This document shows, in pieces, positions 11,874-23,311 of a DNA stretch of 64,000 nt. Below the pieces are notes generated by a model that saw nothing but the letters and a program-made list of their open reading frames with translations, was not told where the DNA came from and did no database searches. Each line of letters begins with the position of its first letter. Positions within the stretch are counted from its first letter, which is position 1. The translations under genes were made by a program, and so were the position numbers. Source of the stretch: Enterobacter sp. RHBSTW-00994 (GTDB lineage Bacteria > Pseudomonadota > Gammaproteobacteria > Enterobacterales > Enterobacteriaceae); NCBI RefSeq assembly GCF_013782625.1, contig NZ_CP056199.1, positions 4,234,588 through 4,298,587 on the forward strand, written 5' to 3'.

Positions 11874-13817
11874 TTACTTGTCATCCAACTGTTCTGACAT
11901 GGTATTACCCGGGTTCGGCGTACGAGGTTCATCAACCGGACGCGGCGCACGCGGAGTGCCATTATTGTCAGAATTATTGGACGTACCTGGATCTTCCCAG
12001 CCCGCTGGCGGACGCACTTCACGGCGAGCCATCAGGTCATCAATCTGAGGAGCATCAATAGTCTCATATTTCATGAGCGCATCTTTCATTGAGTGAAGAA
12101 TATCCAGATTGTCGTTCAGAATCTCACGAGCACGGCCATAGTTACGTTCAACCAGTAATTTTACTTCCTGGTCGATGATACGTGCTGTCTCATCAGACAT
12201 GTGTTTTGCCTTCGCGACAGAACGGCCCAGGAATACTTCACCCTCTTCCTCTGCATACAGCAGTGGACCAAGTTTGTCGGAGAAGCCCCACTGAGTCACC
12301 ATGTTACGCGCCAGGTTAGTCGCAACTTTAATATCGTTAGACGCACCGGTAGAAACATGTTCTACGCCGTAGATAATCTCTTCTGCCAGACGACCGCCAT
12401 ACAACGTTGAAATCTGACTTTCCAGTTTCTGACGACTTGCACTGATTGCATCACCTTCCGGAAGGAAGAATGTGACACCCAGAGCACGACCACGAGGGAT
12501 GATCGTCACTTTATGCACCGGATCGTGTTCCGGAACCAGACGACCAATGATCGCGTGACCTGCTTCGTGGTACGCCGTAGATTCTTTCTGCGCTTCCGTC
12601 ATCACCATGGAGCGACGTTCCGCACCCATCATGATTTTGTCTTTCGCTTTCTCGAACTCCACCATGGAGACCACACGCTTGTTACCACGAGCCGCAAACA
12701 GTGCTGCTTCGTTGACAAGGTTAGCCAGATCCGCGCCGGAGAAGCCCGGAGTACCACGCGCAATGATTGCCGCGTCAATGTCTGGGGCCAGTGGTACACG
12801 ACGCATATGAACTTTCAGGATCTGTTCACGGCCACGCACATCTGGCAGACCAACCACAACCTGGCGGTCGAAACGGCCTGGACGCAGCAGCGCTGGGTCA
12901 AGTACGTCAGGACGGTTAGTCGCGGCGATAACGATAATACCCTCGTTACCTTCGAAACCATCCATCTCAACCAGCATCTGGTTCAGTGTCTGTTCACGTT
13001 CATCGTGACCGCCACCCAAACCTGCGCCACGCTGGCGGCCTACGGCGTCGATTTCATCGATAAAGATAATACAAGGGGCTGCTTTCTTGGCCTGTTCGAA
13101 CATGTCACGCACACGAGATGCGCCGACACCCACGAACATTTCAACGAAATCAGAACCCGAAATAGTAAAGAACGGAACTTTAGCTTCACCCGCGATGGCT
13201 TTCGCCAACAGCGTTTTACCGGTCCCTGGAGGCCCCACCATCAGGACACCTTTCGGGATTTTGCCGCCCAGCTTCTGGAAACGACTTGGCTCACGCAGGT
13301 ATTCAACCAACTCACCCACTTCTTCTTTTGCTTCGTCACAACCCGCGACATCCGCAAATGTGGTCTTGATCTGGTCTTCCGTCAGCATGCGCGCCTTACT
13401 TTTACCGAACGACATGGCACCTTTGCCACCTCCGCCCTGCATTTGGCGCATGAAGAAGATCCAGACGCCAATAAGAAGCAGCATCGGGAACCAGGATATG
13501 AAGATCGAAGCCAGCAAGCTCGGTTCTTCCGGCGGCTCACCTACCACCTTGACGTTTTTAGTCAGAAGGTTATCAAGCAGCTTAGGATCGTTCACCGGGA
13601 TGTAAGTCGTGTAACGGTTACTATCTTTCTTGGTAACGTTGATCTCACGTCCGTTGATACGCGCTTCGCGAACCTGGTCCTGATTGACCTCTTGCAGGAA
13701 GGTAGAATAATCCACCTTGCGGCCATTCGACTCGCTGGGCCCAAAGCTCTGGAATACTGACATCAGCACAACGGCAATGACCAGCCAGAGAATTAGGTTT
13801 TTCGCCATGTCACTCAA
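11874..13817 (-). CDS. ftsH: ATP-dependent zinc metalloprotease FtsH
   Basis: FtsH is the membrane-anchored AAA protease that degrades sigma-32, LpxC, lambda CII and unassembled membrane proteins. It has two membrane helices (about 5-25 and 100-120), Walker A GPPGTGKT near residue 195, Walker B IIFIDEID, the SRH region and the zinc site HEAGH near 417. The product is 647 residues from MSDMAKNL, or 644 from the second ATG (13808), which is the start usually given in E. coli. It lies downstream of rlmE in a heat-shock operon. Confidence 0.98.
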   Translation of the reverse strand: MSDMAKNLILWLVIAVVLMSVFQSFGPSESNGRKVDYSTFLQEVNQDQVREARINGREINVTKKDSNRYTTYIPVNDPKLLDNLLTKNVKVVGEPPEEPSLLASIFISWFPMLLLIGVWIFFMRQMQGGGGKGAMSFGKSKARMLTEDQIKTTFADVAGCDEAKEEVGELVEYLREPSRFQKLGGKIPKGVLMVGPPGTGKTLLAKAIAGEAKVPFFTISGSDFVEMFVGVGASRVRDMFEQAKKAAPCIIFIDEIDAVGRQRGAGLGGGHDEREQTLNQMLVEMDGFEGNEGIIVIAATNRPDVLDPALLRPGRFDRQVVVGLPDVRGREQILKVHMRRVPLAPDIDAAIIARGTPGFSGADLANLVNEAALFAARGNKRVVSMVEFEKAKDKIMMGAERRSMVMTEAQKESTAYHEAGHAIIGRLVPEHDPVHKVTIIPRGRALGVTFFLPEGDAISASRQKLESQISTLYGGRLAEEIIYGVEHVSTGASNDIKVATNLARNMVTQWGFSDKLGPLLYAEEEGEVFLGRSVAKAKHMSDETARIIDQEVKLLVERNYGRAREILNDNLDILHSMKDALMKYETIDAPQIDDLMARREVRPPAGWEDPGTSNNSDNNGTPRAPRPVDEPRTPNPGNTMSEQLDDK

Positions 13818-13910
13818 GGGATTAACCTCACATTACAACTGTGTTAAAAACAGCGTCAGGATACTCTATATCCAGTTTCATTCAAACTTTCGCCTGAAAT
13901 CTACCGGTTA

Positions 13911-14537
13911 TCATTTTCGCCCGGACGCTACAATATACACTTCACGAGAACGCGCTCGGGAAGAGTCCGGCTTACGAACTTTCACCTTCGCAAACAGGGA
14001 GCGAATTTCCTTCAGATACTCCTCGAAACCTTCGCCTTGAAACACCTTCACAACAAAACTACCACCAGGCGCTAGTACATCACGACACATTTCTAACGCT
14101 AGCTCCACCAAATACATGGCGCGGGGGATATCCACCGCCGGTGTTCCACACATATTTGGTGCCATATCTGACATGACAACCTGGACCTTACTATCACCTA
14201 CGCGTTCAAGTAACGCTTTCAGCACTAATTCATCACGAAAATCGCCCTGAAGGAAGTCCACACCAACGATTGGATCCATCGGTAAAAGATCGCATGCGAT
14301 GATTCGTCCCGTTCCACCGATCTGCGTTACAGCATACTGAGACCATCCTCCGGGTGCTGCACCGAGGTCGACAACGGTCATTCCCGGTTTAAAAAGTTTG
14401 TCACTTTGCTGTATTTCATCAAGTTTAAACCAGGCGCGGGAACGTAACCCCTTTTTCTGCGCCTGGAGAACATATTTATCGCTAAAGTGTTCCTGGAGCC
14501 AGCGGCTGGAGCTGGCAGAACGCTTTTTACCTGTCAT
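13911..14537 (-). CDS. rlmE: 23S rRNA (uridine(2552)-2'-O)-methyltransferase
   Basis: RlmE (FtsJ/RrmJ) methylates U2552 in the A-loop of 23S rRNA in assembled 50S subunits. The 208 residues show the SAM motif [12 protein letters not shown] (about 57-68), the catalytic K-D-K-E residues (K near 38, D in [10 protein letters not shown] in FVVKVF, E near 199) and a basic N terminus. It is first in the rlmE-ftsH pair, preceded by a sigma-32-like promoter. Confidence 0.97.
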   Translation of the reverse strand: MTGKKRSASSSRWLQEHFSDKYVLQAQKKGLRSRAWFKLDEIQQSDKLFKPGMTVVDLGAAPGGWSQYAVTQIGGTGRIIACDLLPMDPIVGVDFLQGDFRDELVLKALLERVGDSKVQVVMSDMAPNMCGTPAVDIPRAMYLVELALEMCRDVLAPGGSFVVKVFQGEGFEEYLKEIRSLFAKVKVRKPDSSRARSREVYIVASGRK

Positions 14538-14597
14538 TTAACATTTCCGTCCTGGTTCATCGTAACGTGCCTGTGACGTAAATTTCTACGCAGCTAT

Positions 14598-14627
14598 TTG
14601 GCGATATAAGGGAGATGGCGGTAGAAT
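14598..14627 (+). promoter_or_regulatory. Probable yhbY promoter
   Basis: -35 TTGGCG and -10 TAGAAT are separated by 18 nt, about 37 nt before the yhbY start; overlaps the divergent rlmE promoter. Confidence 0.45.
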
Positions 14628-14641
14628 GAACCGTTTTCAAT
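14613..14641 (-). promoter_or_regulatory. Sigma-32 (heat shock) promoter of rlmE-ftsH
   Basis: On the minus strand ATTGAAA and CGCCATCT with a 14-nt spacer match the sigma-32 consensus (CTTGAAA, CCCCATNT) at all but one position in each box. rlmE-ftsH is a known heat-shock operon in E. coli. Confidence 0.65.
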
Positions 14642-14664
14642 CCCAACGTAAGCAAAAATATACG

Positions 14665-14958
14665 ATGAATCTGAGTACTAAACAAAAACAGCACCTTAAA
14701 GGTCTGGCACATCCGCTCAAGCCTGTAGTTATGCTTGGCAACAATGGTTTGACCGAAGGGGTGCTTGCCGAGATTGAACAAGCGCTGGAACACCACGAGC
14801 TGATCAAGGTGAAAATCGCCTCTGAAGACAGAGACACTAAAACCCTGATCGTGGAAGCCATCGTGCGCGAAACCGGTTCCTGTAACGTACAGGTCATCGG
14901 TAAAACGCTGGTGCTCTATCGCCCGTCTAAAGAGCGTAAAATCTCGCTGCCACGCTAA
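14665..14958 (+). CDS. yhbY: Ribosome assembly RNA-binding protein YhbY (CRM domain)
   Basis: The 97-residue product from MNLSTKQKQHLKGLAHPL is a single CRM/YhbY domain, with the GxxG RNA-binding loop region LGNNGLTEGVLAEIEQAL. It associates with pre-50S ribosomal particles in E. coli. An upstream in-frame ATG at 14626 would add 13 residues over the -10 region and is rejected. Located divergently from rlmE and convergent with greA. Confidence 0.94.
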   Translation: MNLSTKQKQHLKGLAHPLKPVVMLGNNGLTEGVLAEIEQALEHHELIKVKIASEDRDTKTLIVEAIVRETGSCNVQVIGKTLVLYRPSKERKISLPR

Positions 14959-15044
14959 GAATATCCTGAATCGAACACATTATCTGTGTAAAACGAGGGA
15001 TTTCTGTTAGCAGGTGAGCAAAATGCCATGCTCTTTGAGTTGAT

Positions 15045-15067
15045 AAAAGGCCGCTATGCGGCCTTTT
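15045..15067. terminator. Bidirectional terminator between yhbY and greA
   Basis: AAAAGGCCGC-TAT-GCGGCCTTTTT has A and T runs on both sides, between two convergent genes, so it probably serves both. Confidence 0.85.
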
Positions 15068-15109
15068 TCCTTTCTTTACAATGTATCAACATCTTAGTAG
15101 AGATGCGAA

Positions 15110-15586
15110 TTACAGGTACTCAACCTTGATAATTTCGTACTCTACTTCGCCACCCGGTGTACGGATAACGACAACATCATCTTGCTCTTTACCAATCAAA
15201 CCACGAGCAATAGGTGAGTTCACAGAAATTAAATTCTGCTTAAAATCTGCCTCGTCGTCACCCACGATGCGGTAAGTCTGCTCTTCATCATTATCCAGGT
15301 TCAACACCTTCACAGTGGAACCAAAGATCACGCGGCCATTGTTCGGTATCTTAGTGATGTCGATGACCTGTGCATTAGACAATTTAGCTTCGATATCTTT
15401 GATCCGACCTTCGCAGAATCCTTGCTGCTCACGCGCGGCGTGATATTCCGCATTCTCTTTCAAATCGCCATGCTCACGCGCGTCTGCGATAGCAGCGATA
15501 ATTTCAGGGCGACGGACGGATTTCAGAAAATCCAGCTCTTCGCGTAGTTTTTCAGCACCACGTAAGGTCATCGGAATAGCTTGCAT
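15110..15586 (-). CDS. greA: Transcript cleavage factor GreA
   Basis: GreA inserts its coiled-coil tip into the RNA polymerase secondary channel and stimulates cleavage of backtracked RNA. The 158-residue protein has the N-terminal coiled coil (about 5-75) with acidic tip residues near 41-44 ([16 protein letters not shown]) and a C-terminal FKBP-like domain. The leader is long (over 140 nt); in E. coli this leader gives rise to the small GraL RNAs, but I see no convincing terminator here to place them. Confidence 0.98.
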   Translation of the reverse strand: MQAIPMTLRGAEKLREELDFLKSVRRPEIIAAIADAREHGDLKENAEYHAAREQQGFCEGRIKDIEAKLSNAQVIDITKIPNNGRVIFGSTVKVLNLDNDEEQTYRIVGDDEADFKQNLISVNSPIARGLIGKEQDDVVVIRTPGGEVEYEIIKVEYL

Positions 15587-15730
15587 TGTTATACCTCTTA
15601 AACATTCCTGTTGGGGGAAGCGTCACCTACCCCGGCCCCTGTACTCATGTCTATCAATGCCATGAGTGAGCCAGAAGCAAAAAGAAAACCGACCCGGAAG
15701 CAAAGCCCCAGGCCAGCAGCAATTTTTCAT

Positions 15731-15757
15731 TTTGATAAGTATTTTACCCTGAAGTTC
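15731..15757 (-). promoter_or_regulatory. Sigma-E promoter of greA
   Basis: On the minus strand GAACTT and TCAAA are separated by 16 nt, the canonical sigma-E (RpoE) architecture. E. coli greA also has a sigma-E promoter. It lies about 145 nt upstream of greA and divergent from dacB. Confidence 0.7.
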
Positions 15758-15834
15758 ACTATGGGTCATCGTTTACTTTGCAGGGGGTTGCGCCGTAGTA
15801 TGGCGGTTTGTTTCCGGGTTGTTAGCGCGAGATT

Positions 15835-17268
15835 ATGCGATTTTCCAGATTTATCATCGGATTGACTGCCAGTATAACGTTCACCGCTCAGGCCGCGAAT
15901 GTTGATGAATACATTAATCAGTTGCCAGCTGGGGCTAACCTTGCACTGGTTGTACAAAAAATCGGGGCACAAGCACCCGAGATAGACTATCACAGCCAGC
16001 AAATGGCGCTGCCTGCCAGTACCCAGAAAGTGATCACTGCACTTGCTGCACTGCTCCAGTTGGGGCCGGATTTTCGTTTTACCACTACGCTAGAGAGCAA
16101 AGGTAACGTTAATGACGGCGTACTGAAAGGCGATCTTATCGCCCGGTTTGGCGGCGATCCAACCTTTAAACGCCAGGATATCCGCAATATGGTTGCGGTA
16201 TTGAAAAAATCGGGCATTCAGAAAATCGACGGTAATGTGCTGATCGACACGTCGATTTTTGCCAGCCATGATAAAGCACCGGGCTGGCCATGGAACGACA
16301 TGACACAGTGTTTTAGCGCACCGCCGGCAGCGGCGATTGTCGACCGCAACTGCTTCTCTGTTTCGCTCTATAGCGCCCAAAAACCGGATGATCTCGCATT
16401 CATTCGGGTCGCGTCCTATTACCCGGTCACCATGTTCAGCCAGGTTCGCACCCTGGCAAAAGGCTCACCGGATGCACAGTATTGCGAGCTGGATGTCGTA
16501 CCTGGCGACCTTAATCGCTTTACGCTCACTGGCTGCCTGACACAGCGTACCGATCCGCTGCCCCTGGCATTCGCTATTCAGGACGGTGCGAGCTACGCTG
16601 GCGCAATCCTTAAAGACGAACTGAAACAAGCTGGCATAACCTACTCGGGCACGCTTTTGCGTCAGACTCAGGCCAATCAACCCGGTACAGTCATCGCCAG
16701 CAAGCAGTCTGCACCTCTGCATGACCTGCTTAAGATTATGCTGAAAAAATCGGACAACATGATTGCCGATACTGTCTTTCGTATGATTGGACATGCACGT
16801 TTCGGCGTGCCTGGAACATGGCGAGCGGGATCCGATGCCGTACGTCAGATCCTGCGTCAGCAGGCCGGGATCGACCTTGGCAATACGATTGCCGTCGATG
16901 GTTCAGGGTTATCGCGCCATAATTTGATTTCCCCGGCAACAATGATGCAAGTTCTTCAGTACATTGCTCAACACGACACTGAGCTAAACTTTATCTCAAT
17001 GCTGCCTCTTGCCGGGTACGACGGCTCACTCCAGTACCGCGCAGGTCTTCATGCTGCGGGTGTAGATGGTAAAGTCTCAGCGAAAACAGGTTCACTGCAA
17101 GGGGTGTACAACCTTGCAGGCTTTATCACTACTGCCAGCGGCCAACGCATGGCTTTTGTGCAGTATCTTTCCGGCTATGCCGTCGAACCGACAGACCAGC
17201 GAAATCGTCGTATCCCACTGGTACGCTTCGAGAGCAGGCTCTATAAGGACATCTACCAGAATAACTAG
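15835..17268 (+). CDS. dacB: D-alanyl-D-alanine carboxypeptidase/endopeptidase (PBP4)
   Basis: DacB cleaves the terminal D-Ala and cross-links in periplasmic peptidoglycan. The 477 residues match E. coli in length. A signal peptide (1-20, ending AQA) precedes the catalytic SxxK (S62-TQ-K65), the SDN motif near 306 and KTG near 417, with the inserted domain II between the first two motifs. Its TAG lies three bases before the pmrA ATG, so the two-component system downstream is probably co-transcribed. Confidence 0.97.
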   Translation: MRFSRFIIGLTASITFTAQAANVDEYINQLPAGANLALVVQKIGAQAPEIDYHSQQMALPASTQKVITALAALLQLGPDFRFTTTLESKGNVNDGVLKGDLIARFGGDPTFKRQDIRNMVAVLKKSGIQKIDGNVLIDTSIFASHDKAPGWPWNDMTQCFSAPPAAAIVDRNCFSVSLYSAQKPDDLAFIRVASYYPVTMFSQVRTLAKGSPDAQYCELDVVPGDLNRFTLTGCLTQRTDPLPLAFAIQDGASYAGAILKDELKQAGITYSGTLLRQTQANQPGTVIASKQSAPLHDLLKIMLKKSDNMIADTVFRMIGHARFGVPGTWRAGSDAVRQILRQQAGIDLGNTIAVDGSGLSRHNLISPATMMQVLQYIAQHDTELNFISMLPLAGYDGSLQYRAGLHAAGVDGKVSAKTGSLQGVYNLAGFITTASGQRMAFVQYLSGYAVEPTDQRNRRIPLVRFESRLYKDIYQNN

Positions 17269-17270
17269 TG

Positions 17271-17933
17271 ATGAAACTACTCATTGTTGAAGACGATTTA
17301 TTGCTCCAGGAAGGGCTGGCTCTTGCACTCACGAGTGAAGGATACGCACTGGACTGTGCGGCTACCGCCGCAGAAGCAGACTCACTGATCCAAAGTGGTG
17401 AGTACAGCCTGGTGATCCTGGATTTGGGTTTGCCTGACAAAGACGGTGCAACGCTATTGAGTCAATGGCGTCGACGCGGTGTAAGTAATCCCGTACTGAT
17501 CCTGACAGCACGCGATGCACTTGAAGACCGAATCAACGGACTGGACTCCGGTGCTGATGACTATCTGGTAAAACCCTTTGCTCTGGCAGAATTACAGGCG
17601 CGTGCCCGCGCCTTGATTCGTCGTTATCAGGGACACAGTGATAATCAGCTTACCGATGGCGATCTCACGCTAAACCTGCAAACCCAGCAGGTGTTACGTC
17701 AATCTCAGCCGGTTGAAGTCACTCCAAAAGAATTCGCGTTGTTAGCACGCCTGATAATGCGTTCTGGCCAAACGGTGCACCGCGAAACATTACAGCAGGA
17801 CATCTATTCCTGGCAGGACGATCCGGGATCAAACACGCTTGAAGTTCATATTCATAACCTGCGGCGTAAGCTGGGCAAAGACAGAATCAAAACTGTTCGC
17901 GGTGTTGGCTATCGCCTGGAGAGCCAGAAATGA
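17271..17933 (+). CDS. pmrA: PmrA/BasR-type response regulator
   Basis: An OmpR-family regulator of 220 residues: receiver domain (1-115) with acidic pocket E7-D8-D9, phospho-acceptor D51 and K101-P in the LVKPFAL motif, then a winged-helix DNA-binding domain (about 125-218) with NTLEVHIHNLRRKLG as recognition helix region. In relatives PmrA turns on LPS modification (arn, eptA) and governs polymyxin resistance. The ATG at 17271 is chosen; a GTG at 17268 overlapping the dacB stop is an alternative. No strong ribosome-binding site is seen, suggesting translational coupling to dacB. A QseB-like role is less likely given the partner kinase. Confidence 0.8.
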   Translation: MKLLIVEDDLLLQEGLALALTSEGYALDCAATAAEADSLIQSGEYSLVILDLGLPDKDGATLLSQWRRRGVSNPVLILTARDALEDRINGLDSGADDYLVKPFALAELQARARALIRRYQGHSDNQLTDGDLTLNLQTQQVLRQSQPVEVTPKEFALLARLIMRSGQTVHRETLQQDIYSWQDDPGSNTLEVHIHNLRRKLGKDRIKTVRGVGYRLESQK

Positions 17934-18973
17934 ACAGCATGCGTCGGCGATTAATGGTGCTGCTGGCGCTAATTCTGCTCTTCTTCCAGTTGATCAGCGT
18001 CGTCTGGCTCTGGCACGAAAGCCGCGAGCAAATCAGCTTTCTGGTCAATGAAACACTCTCAGCAAAATCACGAAATCATCATGTAGAGAAAGAAATCAGG
18101 GAAGCAATCGCTTCGTTGCTGGTTCCTTCTCTGGTGATGGTGAGTTTCACCTTGCTCTTCTCCTTCTGGGCCGTGACCTGGATAACGCGGCCACTTAACA
18201 AATTGCGCGATAGCCTTGCTAACCGTTCAGCGGATAATCTCACTCCTCTTCCTATGTATTCTGATATGGAAGAGATTGGGGCCGTCACCACCTCCTTAAA
18301 TCAGTTACTGGCCCGGCTCGACCATACGATCCAGCAGGAACGCCTGTTTACCGCCGATGCCGCCCATGAACTACGTACGCCACTGGCAGGCATCCGCCTT
18401 CACCTTGAGCTAATGGCCCAGTCAGGCACTGCGCAAGCGACTTCGCTGGTTAATCGTATCGATCAGCTCATGCACACCGTAGAACAACTTCTGATGCTGG
18501 CTCGAGCAGGACAGGCGATGGCGAGCGGCCACTACGATACCGTGCGCTGGACCGAGAATATTATTACGCCGTTATCACTGGAGCATGATTTCAGAGAGCA
18601 CAATGTCGTTTGGCCTGCCAATAGCGAACTGATCGTTCAGGGAGATGCGGTTTTATTACGATTGATGTTGCGTAACTTACTGGAGAATGCTGCCCGGTAT
18701 AGCCCGGAAAAGACAACTATTACCGTCTCACTGGAAGCGGTCGACGGAGGAACACAGGTCAGTGTGCGTGATCAAGGTCCGGGCATTGACGAAGCGCACA
18801 GGCAGTCGATAACCGAACCTTTCCGCCGACTGGATCAACGTTATGGAGGGAGCGGGCTTGGGTTAAGCATCGTTCAGCGTATTGTTCAACTCCATCACGG
18901 CAAACTCACGCTTGATAACCACCCTGATGGCGGGCTGTTAGTCAGTTGCTGGTTACCCTCAACATTGAGTTAA
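17930..18973 (+). CDS. pmrB: PmrB/BasS-type sensor histidine kinase
   Basis: A 347-residue inner-membrane kinase with two membrane helices (about 8-28 and 63-85) enclosing a short periplasmic loop. The loop contains E55-I-R-E58, an ExxE motif like the Fe(III)-binding sites of PmrB, and the WLWHES entry is shared with E. coli BasS. HAMP (about 86-138), phospho-acceptor H146 in ADAAHELRTPLAG, N box NLLENAARYSP, and G boxes DQGPGID and GGSGLGLSI follow. The start overlaps the pmrA stop as ATGA. In E. coli basRS lies beside eptA, not here. Confidence 0.82.
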   Translation: MNSMRRRLMVLLALILLFFQLISVVWLWHESREQISFLVNETLSAKSRNHHVEKEIREAIASLLVPSLVMVSFTLLFSFWAVTWITRPLNKLRDSLANRSADNLTPLPMYSDMEEIGAVTTSLNQLLARLDHTIQQERLFTADAAHELRTPLAGIRLHLELMAQSGTAQATSLVNRIDQLMHTVEQLLMLARAGQAMASGHYDTVRWTENIITPLSLEHDFREHNVVWPANSELIVQGDAVLLRLMLRNLLENAARYSPEKTTITVSLEAVDGGTQVSVRDQGPGIDEAHRQSITEPFRRLDQRYGGSGLGLSIVQRIVQLHHGKLTLDNHPDGGLLVSCWLPSTLS

Positions 18974-19005
18974 AAAAAAGCCCCCTTTGAACAGGGGGCT
19001 TTTTG
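18973..19005. terminator. Bidirectional terminator between pmrB and obgE
   Basis: A run of A residues, the stem AGCCCCCT/AGGGGGCT and a T run lie between the converging pmrB and obgE stops. Confidence 0.88.
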
Positions 19006-19011
19006 CAGGAA

Positions 19012-20202
<1,191 letters not shown>

Positions 20203-21168
20203 TCATTCGCCTGAGCGGGGGACAACTACAACCGCTTCATTTTTGCGCCAACGCCCCCAGAGACGATGACCAATGGCGGAATACATCGCGCCCGCAACCA
20301 CGACAAACGCACCGAGATAACCCAACAGGTTTAACATCGGCTTGACGAAGAAATCGGGCCAGGCCATTGATAACAAATCTGAAAATAACAGCGTAAACAG
20401 CGGAGTCAGCGTAATTAACGCACTCACCTGCGCTGCCTGCCAACGCGCCATAGCTTCAGCTAGCGCGCCATAACCGACCAGCGTATTAAGCCCACAGAAA
20501 ATGAGGCACGCCAGTTGCCAGTCGCTTAGCTGAGAAATCACACCCGGCTTTGCTAACGGCAATAATGCTATTGTACACAAAGTGTACAGTAAAAAGAGGA
20601 TCTGCTGTGAGGCTAGTCTACGCAATAACACCTTTTGCGCGACGCCGTAGCTCACCCATACTGTTGCCGCGCCTACACCAAAAATCACACCCCAGGTGTA
20701 ATCTGTCAGGCGGGTAAAAATTTCTACCAAACTGGTGTTAAAGAACATCACCAGGCCACACAACAGCATACTCGCCCCGACAATCTGCGTGCCGCGCATC
20801 TTCTCTTTCAGGATGAAGACACTGGCGACCATCATGCCAACGGGTGAAAGTTGACCGATCACCTGCGACGCGGTAGGGCTAAGATATTGCAGGGAAGAAC
20901 TGAACAGAATGAAATTACCGAACAGACCACCTGTTGCAATGGCAAGCAGCACAAGCCAACGAGGTTTGCGAAAAACCCGCAGTGGCGGAAGCTTTCCTTT
21001 GATAGCCAGGATAGCACCAAGGCCAATGCTTGCCATCAGGAAGCGATAGAACACCACCGTAGGGGGTTCCATCACTTCCAAAACCTGCTTCATTGCAATT
21101 GGCAATGCCCCCCAGCATATCGCTGTTGTAAGCGCCAAAAGGATACCAATGCCGGCCTGCTGCTTCAT
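20203..21168 (-). CDS. yhbE: EamA-family inner-membrane transporter YhbE
   Basis: The 321-residue protein has about ten predicted hydrophobic helices in two EamA repeats (about 7-140 and 155-300), the drug/metabolite transporter fold. Substrate is unknown. It sits between rpmA and obgE, 15 nt before obgE, as in E. coli. Confidence 0.9.
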   Translation of the reverse strand: MKQQAGIGILLALTTAICWGALPIAMKQVLEVMEPPTVVFYRFLMASIGLGAILAIKGKLPPLRVFRKPRWLVLLAIATGGLFGNFILFSSSLQYLSPTASQVIGQLSPVGMMVASVFILKEKMRGTQIVGASMLLCGLVMFFNTSLVEIFTRLTDYTWGVIFGVGAATVWVSYGVAQKVLLRRLASQQILFLLYTLCTIALLPLAKPGVISQLSDWQLACLIFCGLNTLVGYGALAEAMARWQAAQVSALITLTPLFTLLFSDLLSMAWPDFFVKPMLNLLGYLGAFVVVAGAMYSAIGHRLWGRWRKNEAVVVVPRSGE

Positions 21169-21208
21169 GCCCGTTTTCCCTGCAGAAAATTTTACGGACT
21201 TCTAATGT

Positions 21209-21238
21209 AAAAAGCCCCGCAACACGTTGCGGGGCTTT
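21209..21238 (-). terminator. Terminator after rpmA
   Basis: On the minus strand AAAGCCCCGCAACGTGTTGCGGGGCTTTTT, split by a small loop, has a strong G-C stem and T tail. It lies between rpmA and yhbE, so yhbE-obgE expression requires readthrough or another promoter. Confidence 0.88.
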
Positions 21239-21263
21239 AATCCGTTACCGGACCACGAAAAAC

Positions 21264-21521
<258 letters not shown>

Positions 21522-21540
21522 TTAAATCTCTCCTCAGGTC

Positions 21541-21897
<357 letters not shown>

Positions 21898-21923
21898 CTA
21901 TAAATATTCACAATAGGGCGCGA

Positions 21924-21952
21924 ATATTACGCAAAACACGAGCCTTTGACAA
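21924..21952 (-). promoter_or_regulatory. rplU-rpmA promoter
   Basis: On the minus strand -35 TTGTCA and -10 TAATAT are separated by 17 nt, about 75 nt upstream of rplU. Confidence 0.65.
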
Positions 21953-22110
21953 GTGCTACCGTCAATACATGAAGAAAAAAAACACAACACGCACGGTAAC
22001 GTTTATCTGAGCCATTTTTTCAGTACAATCAGAGGTACTATTGATAAACTGAAACCCTTCGTTAACCCATTTGTAATGGGATAAACAGGATAAAAAGCCC
22101 GGCTTTTGCG

Positions 22111-23082
22111 ATGAATCTAGAAAAAATCAATGAGTTAACCGCGCAAGATATGGCGGGTGTAAATGCAGCAATCCTGGAGCAACTCAACTCTGACGTTCAG
22201 CTGATCAATCAGTTAGGTTATTACATCGTCAGCGGCGGCGGTAAACGCATTCGTCCTATGATTGCCATTCTGGCTGCAAGAGCCGTGGGTTATCAGGGAA
22301 ATGCTCATGTCAGCATTGCTGCCCTGATCGAATTTATCCACACCGCCACACTATTGCATGATGACGTGGTAGACGAATCGGATATGCGTCGTGGAAAAGC
22401 CACCGCAAACGCGGCCTTTGGCAACGCTGCCAGCGTTTTGGTGGGGGATTTTATCTATACCCGTGCCTTCCAGATGATGACCCGTCTTGGCTCATTAAAA
22501 GTGCTGGAAGTCATGTCTGAGGCCGTTAATGTGATCGCTGAAGGCGAAGTCCTTCAGTTGATGAATGTTAACGATCCGGACATCACTGAAGAAAACTACA
22601 TGCGTGTGATTTACAGTAAAACCGCGCGTCTGTTTGAAGCAGCAGCACAGTGTTCTGGTATTCTTGCCGACTGCACGGAAGAACAAGAGCGTGGCCTGCA
22701 AGACTATGGTCGCTATCTGGGTACAGCATTCCAGCTGATTGATGATTTACTGGACTACAGCGCCGATGGTGAAACGCTGGGCAAAAATGTGGGTGATGAC
22801 CTGAATGAAGGTAAACCGACCTTGCCGCTTCTCCACGCCATGCGCAATGGCTCCCCGGACCAGGCAAAAATGATCCGTGAAGCTATCGAACAAGGGAATG
22901 GTCGACATCTTCTTGAACCAGTACTGGAAACAATGGCTATCTGTGGTTCGCTTGCCTGGACGCGACAGCGTGCGGAAGAAGAAGCAGATAAAGCAATTTC
23001 TGCCATTCAGGTGATTCCAGACAGCCCATGGCGGGATGCCCTCATCGCCCTTGCCCACATCGCAGTACAACGCGATCGCTAG
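22111..23082 (+). CDS. ispB: Octaprenyl diphosphate synthase
   Basis: IspB makes the C40 side chain of ubiquinone and menaquinone from FPP and IPP. The 323 residues match E. coli. The first aspartate-rich motif is D84-DVVDESD and the second DDLLDYSAD near 211; the GGKRIRP substrate-binding segment lies at residues 43-49. It is divergent from rplU. Confidence 0.98.
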   Translation: MNLEKINELTAQDMAGVNAAILEQLNSDVQLINQLGYYIVSGGGKRIRPMIAILAARAVGYQGNAHVSIAALIEFIHTATLLHDDVVDESDMRRGKATANAAFGNAASVLVGDFIYTRAFQMMTRLGSLKVLEVMSEAVNVIAEGEVLQLMNVNDPDITEENYMRVIYSKTARLFEAAAQCSGILADCTEEQERGLQDYGRYLGTAFQLIDDLLDYSADGETLGKNVGDDLNEGKPTLPLLHAMRNGSPDQAKMIREAIEQGNGRHLLEPVLETMAICGSLAWTRQRAEEEADKAISAIQVIPDSPWRDALIALAHIAVQRDR

Positions 23083-23092
23083 CCTTTCACGC

Positions 23093-23117
23093 TCTCCCCG
23101 CAGCCCTTGCGGGGAGA
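23093..23117 (+). terminator. Hairpin after ispB
   Basis: TCTCCCCGCA pairs with TGCGGGGAGA 11 nt beyond the ispB stop. There is no strong T run, so termination is uncertain. Confidence 0.5.
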
Positions 23118-23311
23118 TTCCAATAAGCGCCAATAAACACCATATTCATATTAAATCATCAGCTTACATGCCGCATGAATAAAGCTGCGCCATATTCTGA
23201 ATATTGCTTCCAGTAACTCGAACTTTTTAGAACCCGTGTTCGAAGAAGGTATAGTAACGCTGTTATTTCATGAGAAATGACGTGGAAGGTATACGAACAC
23301 AAGGACAGCAT

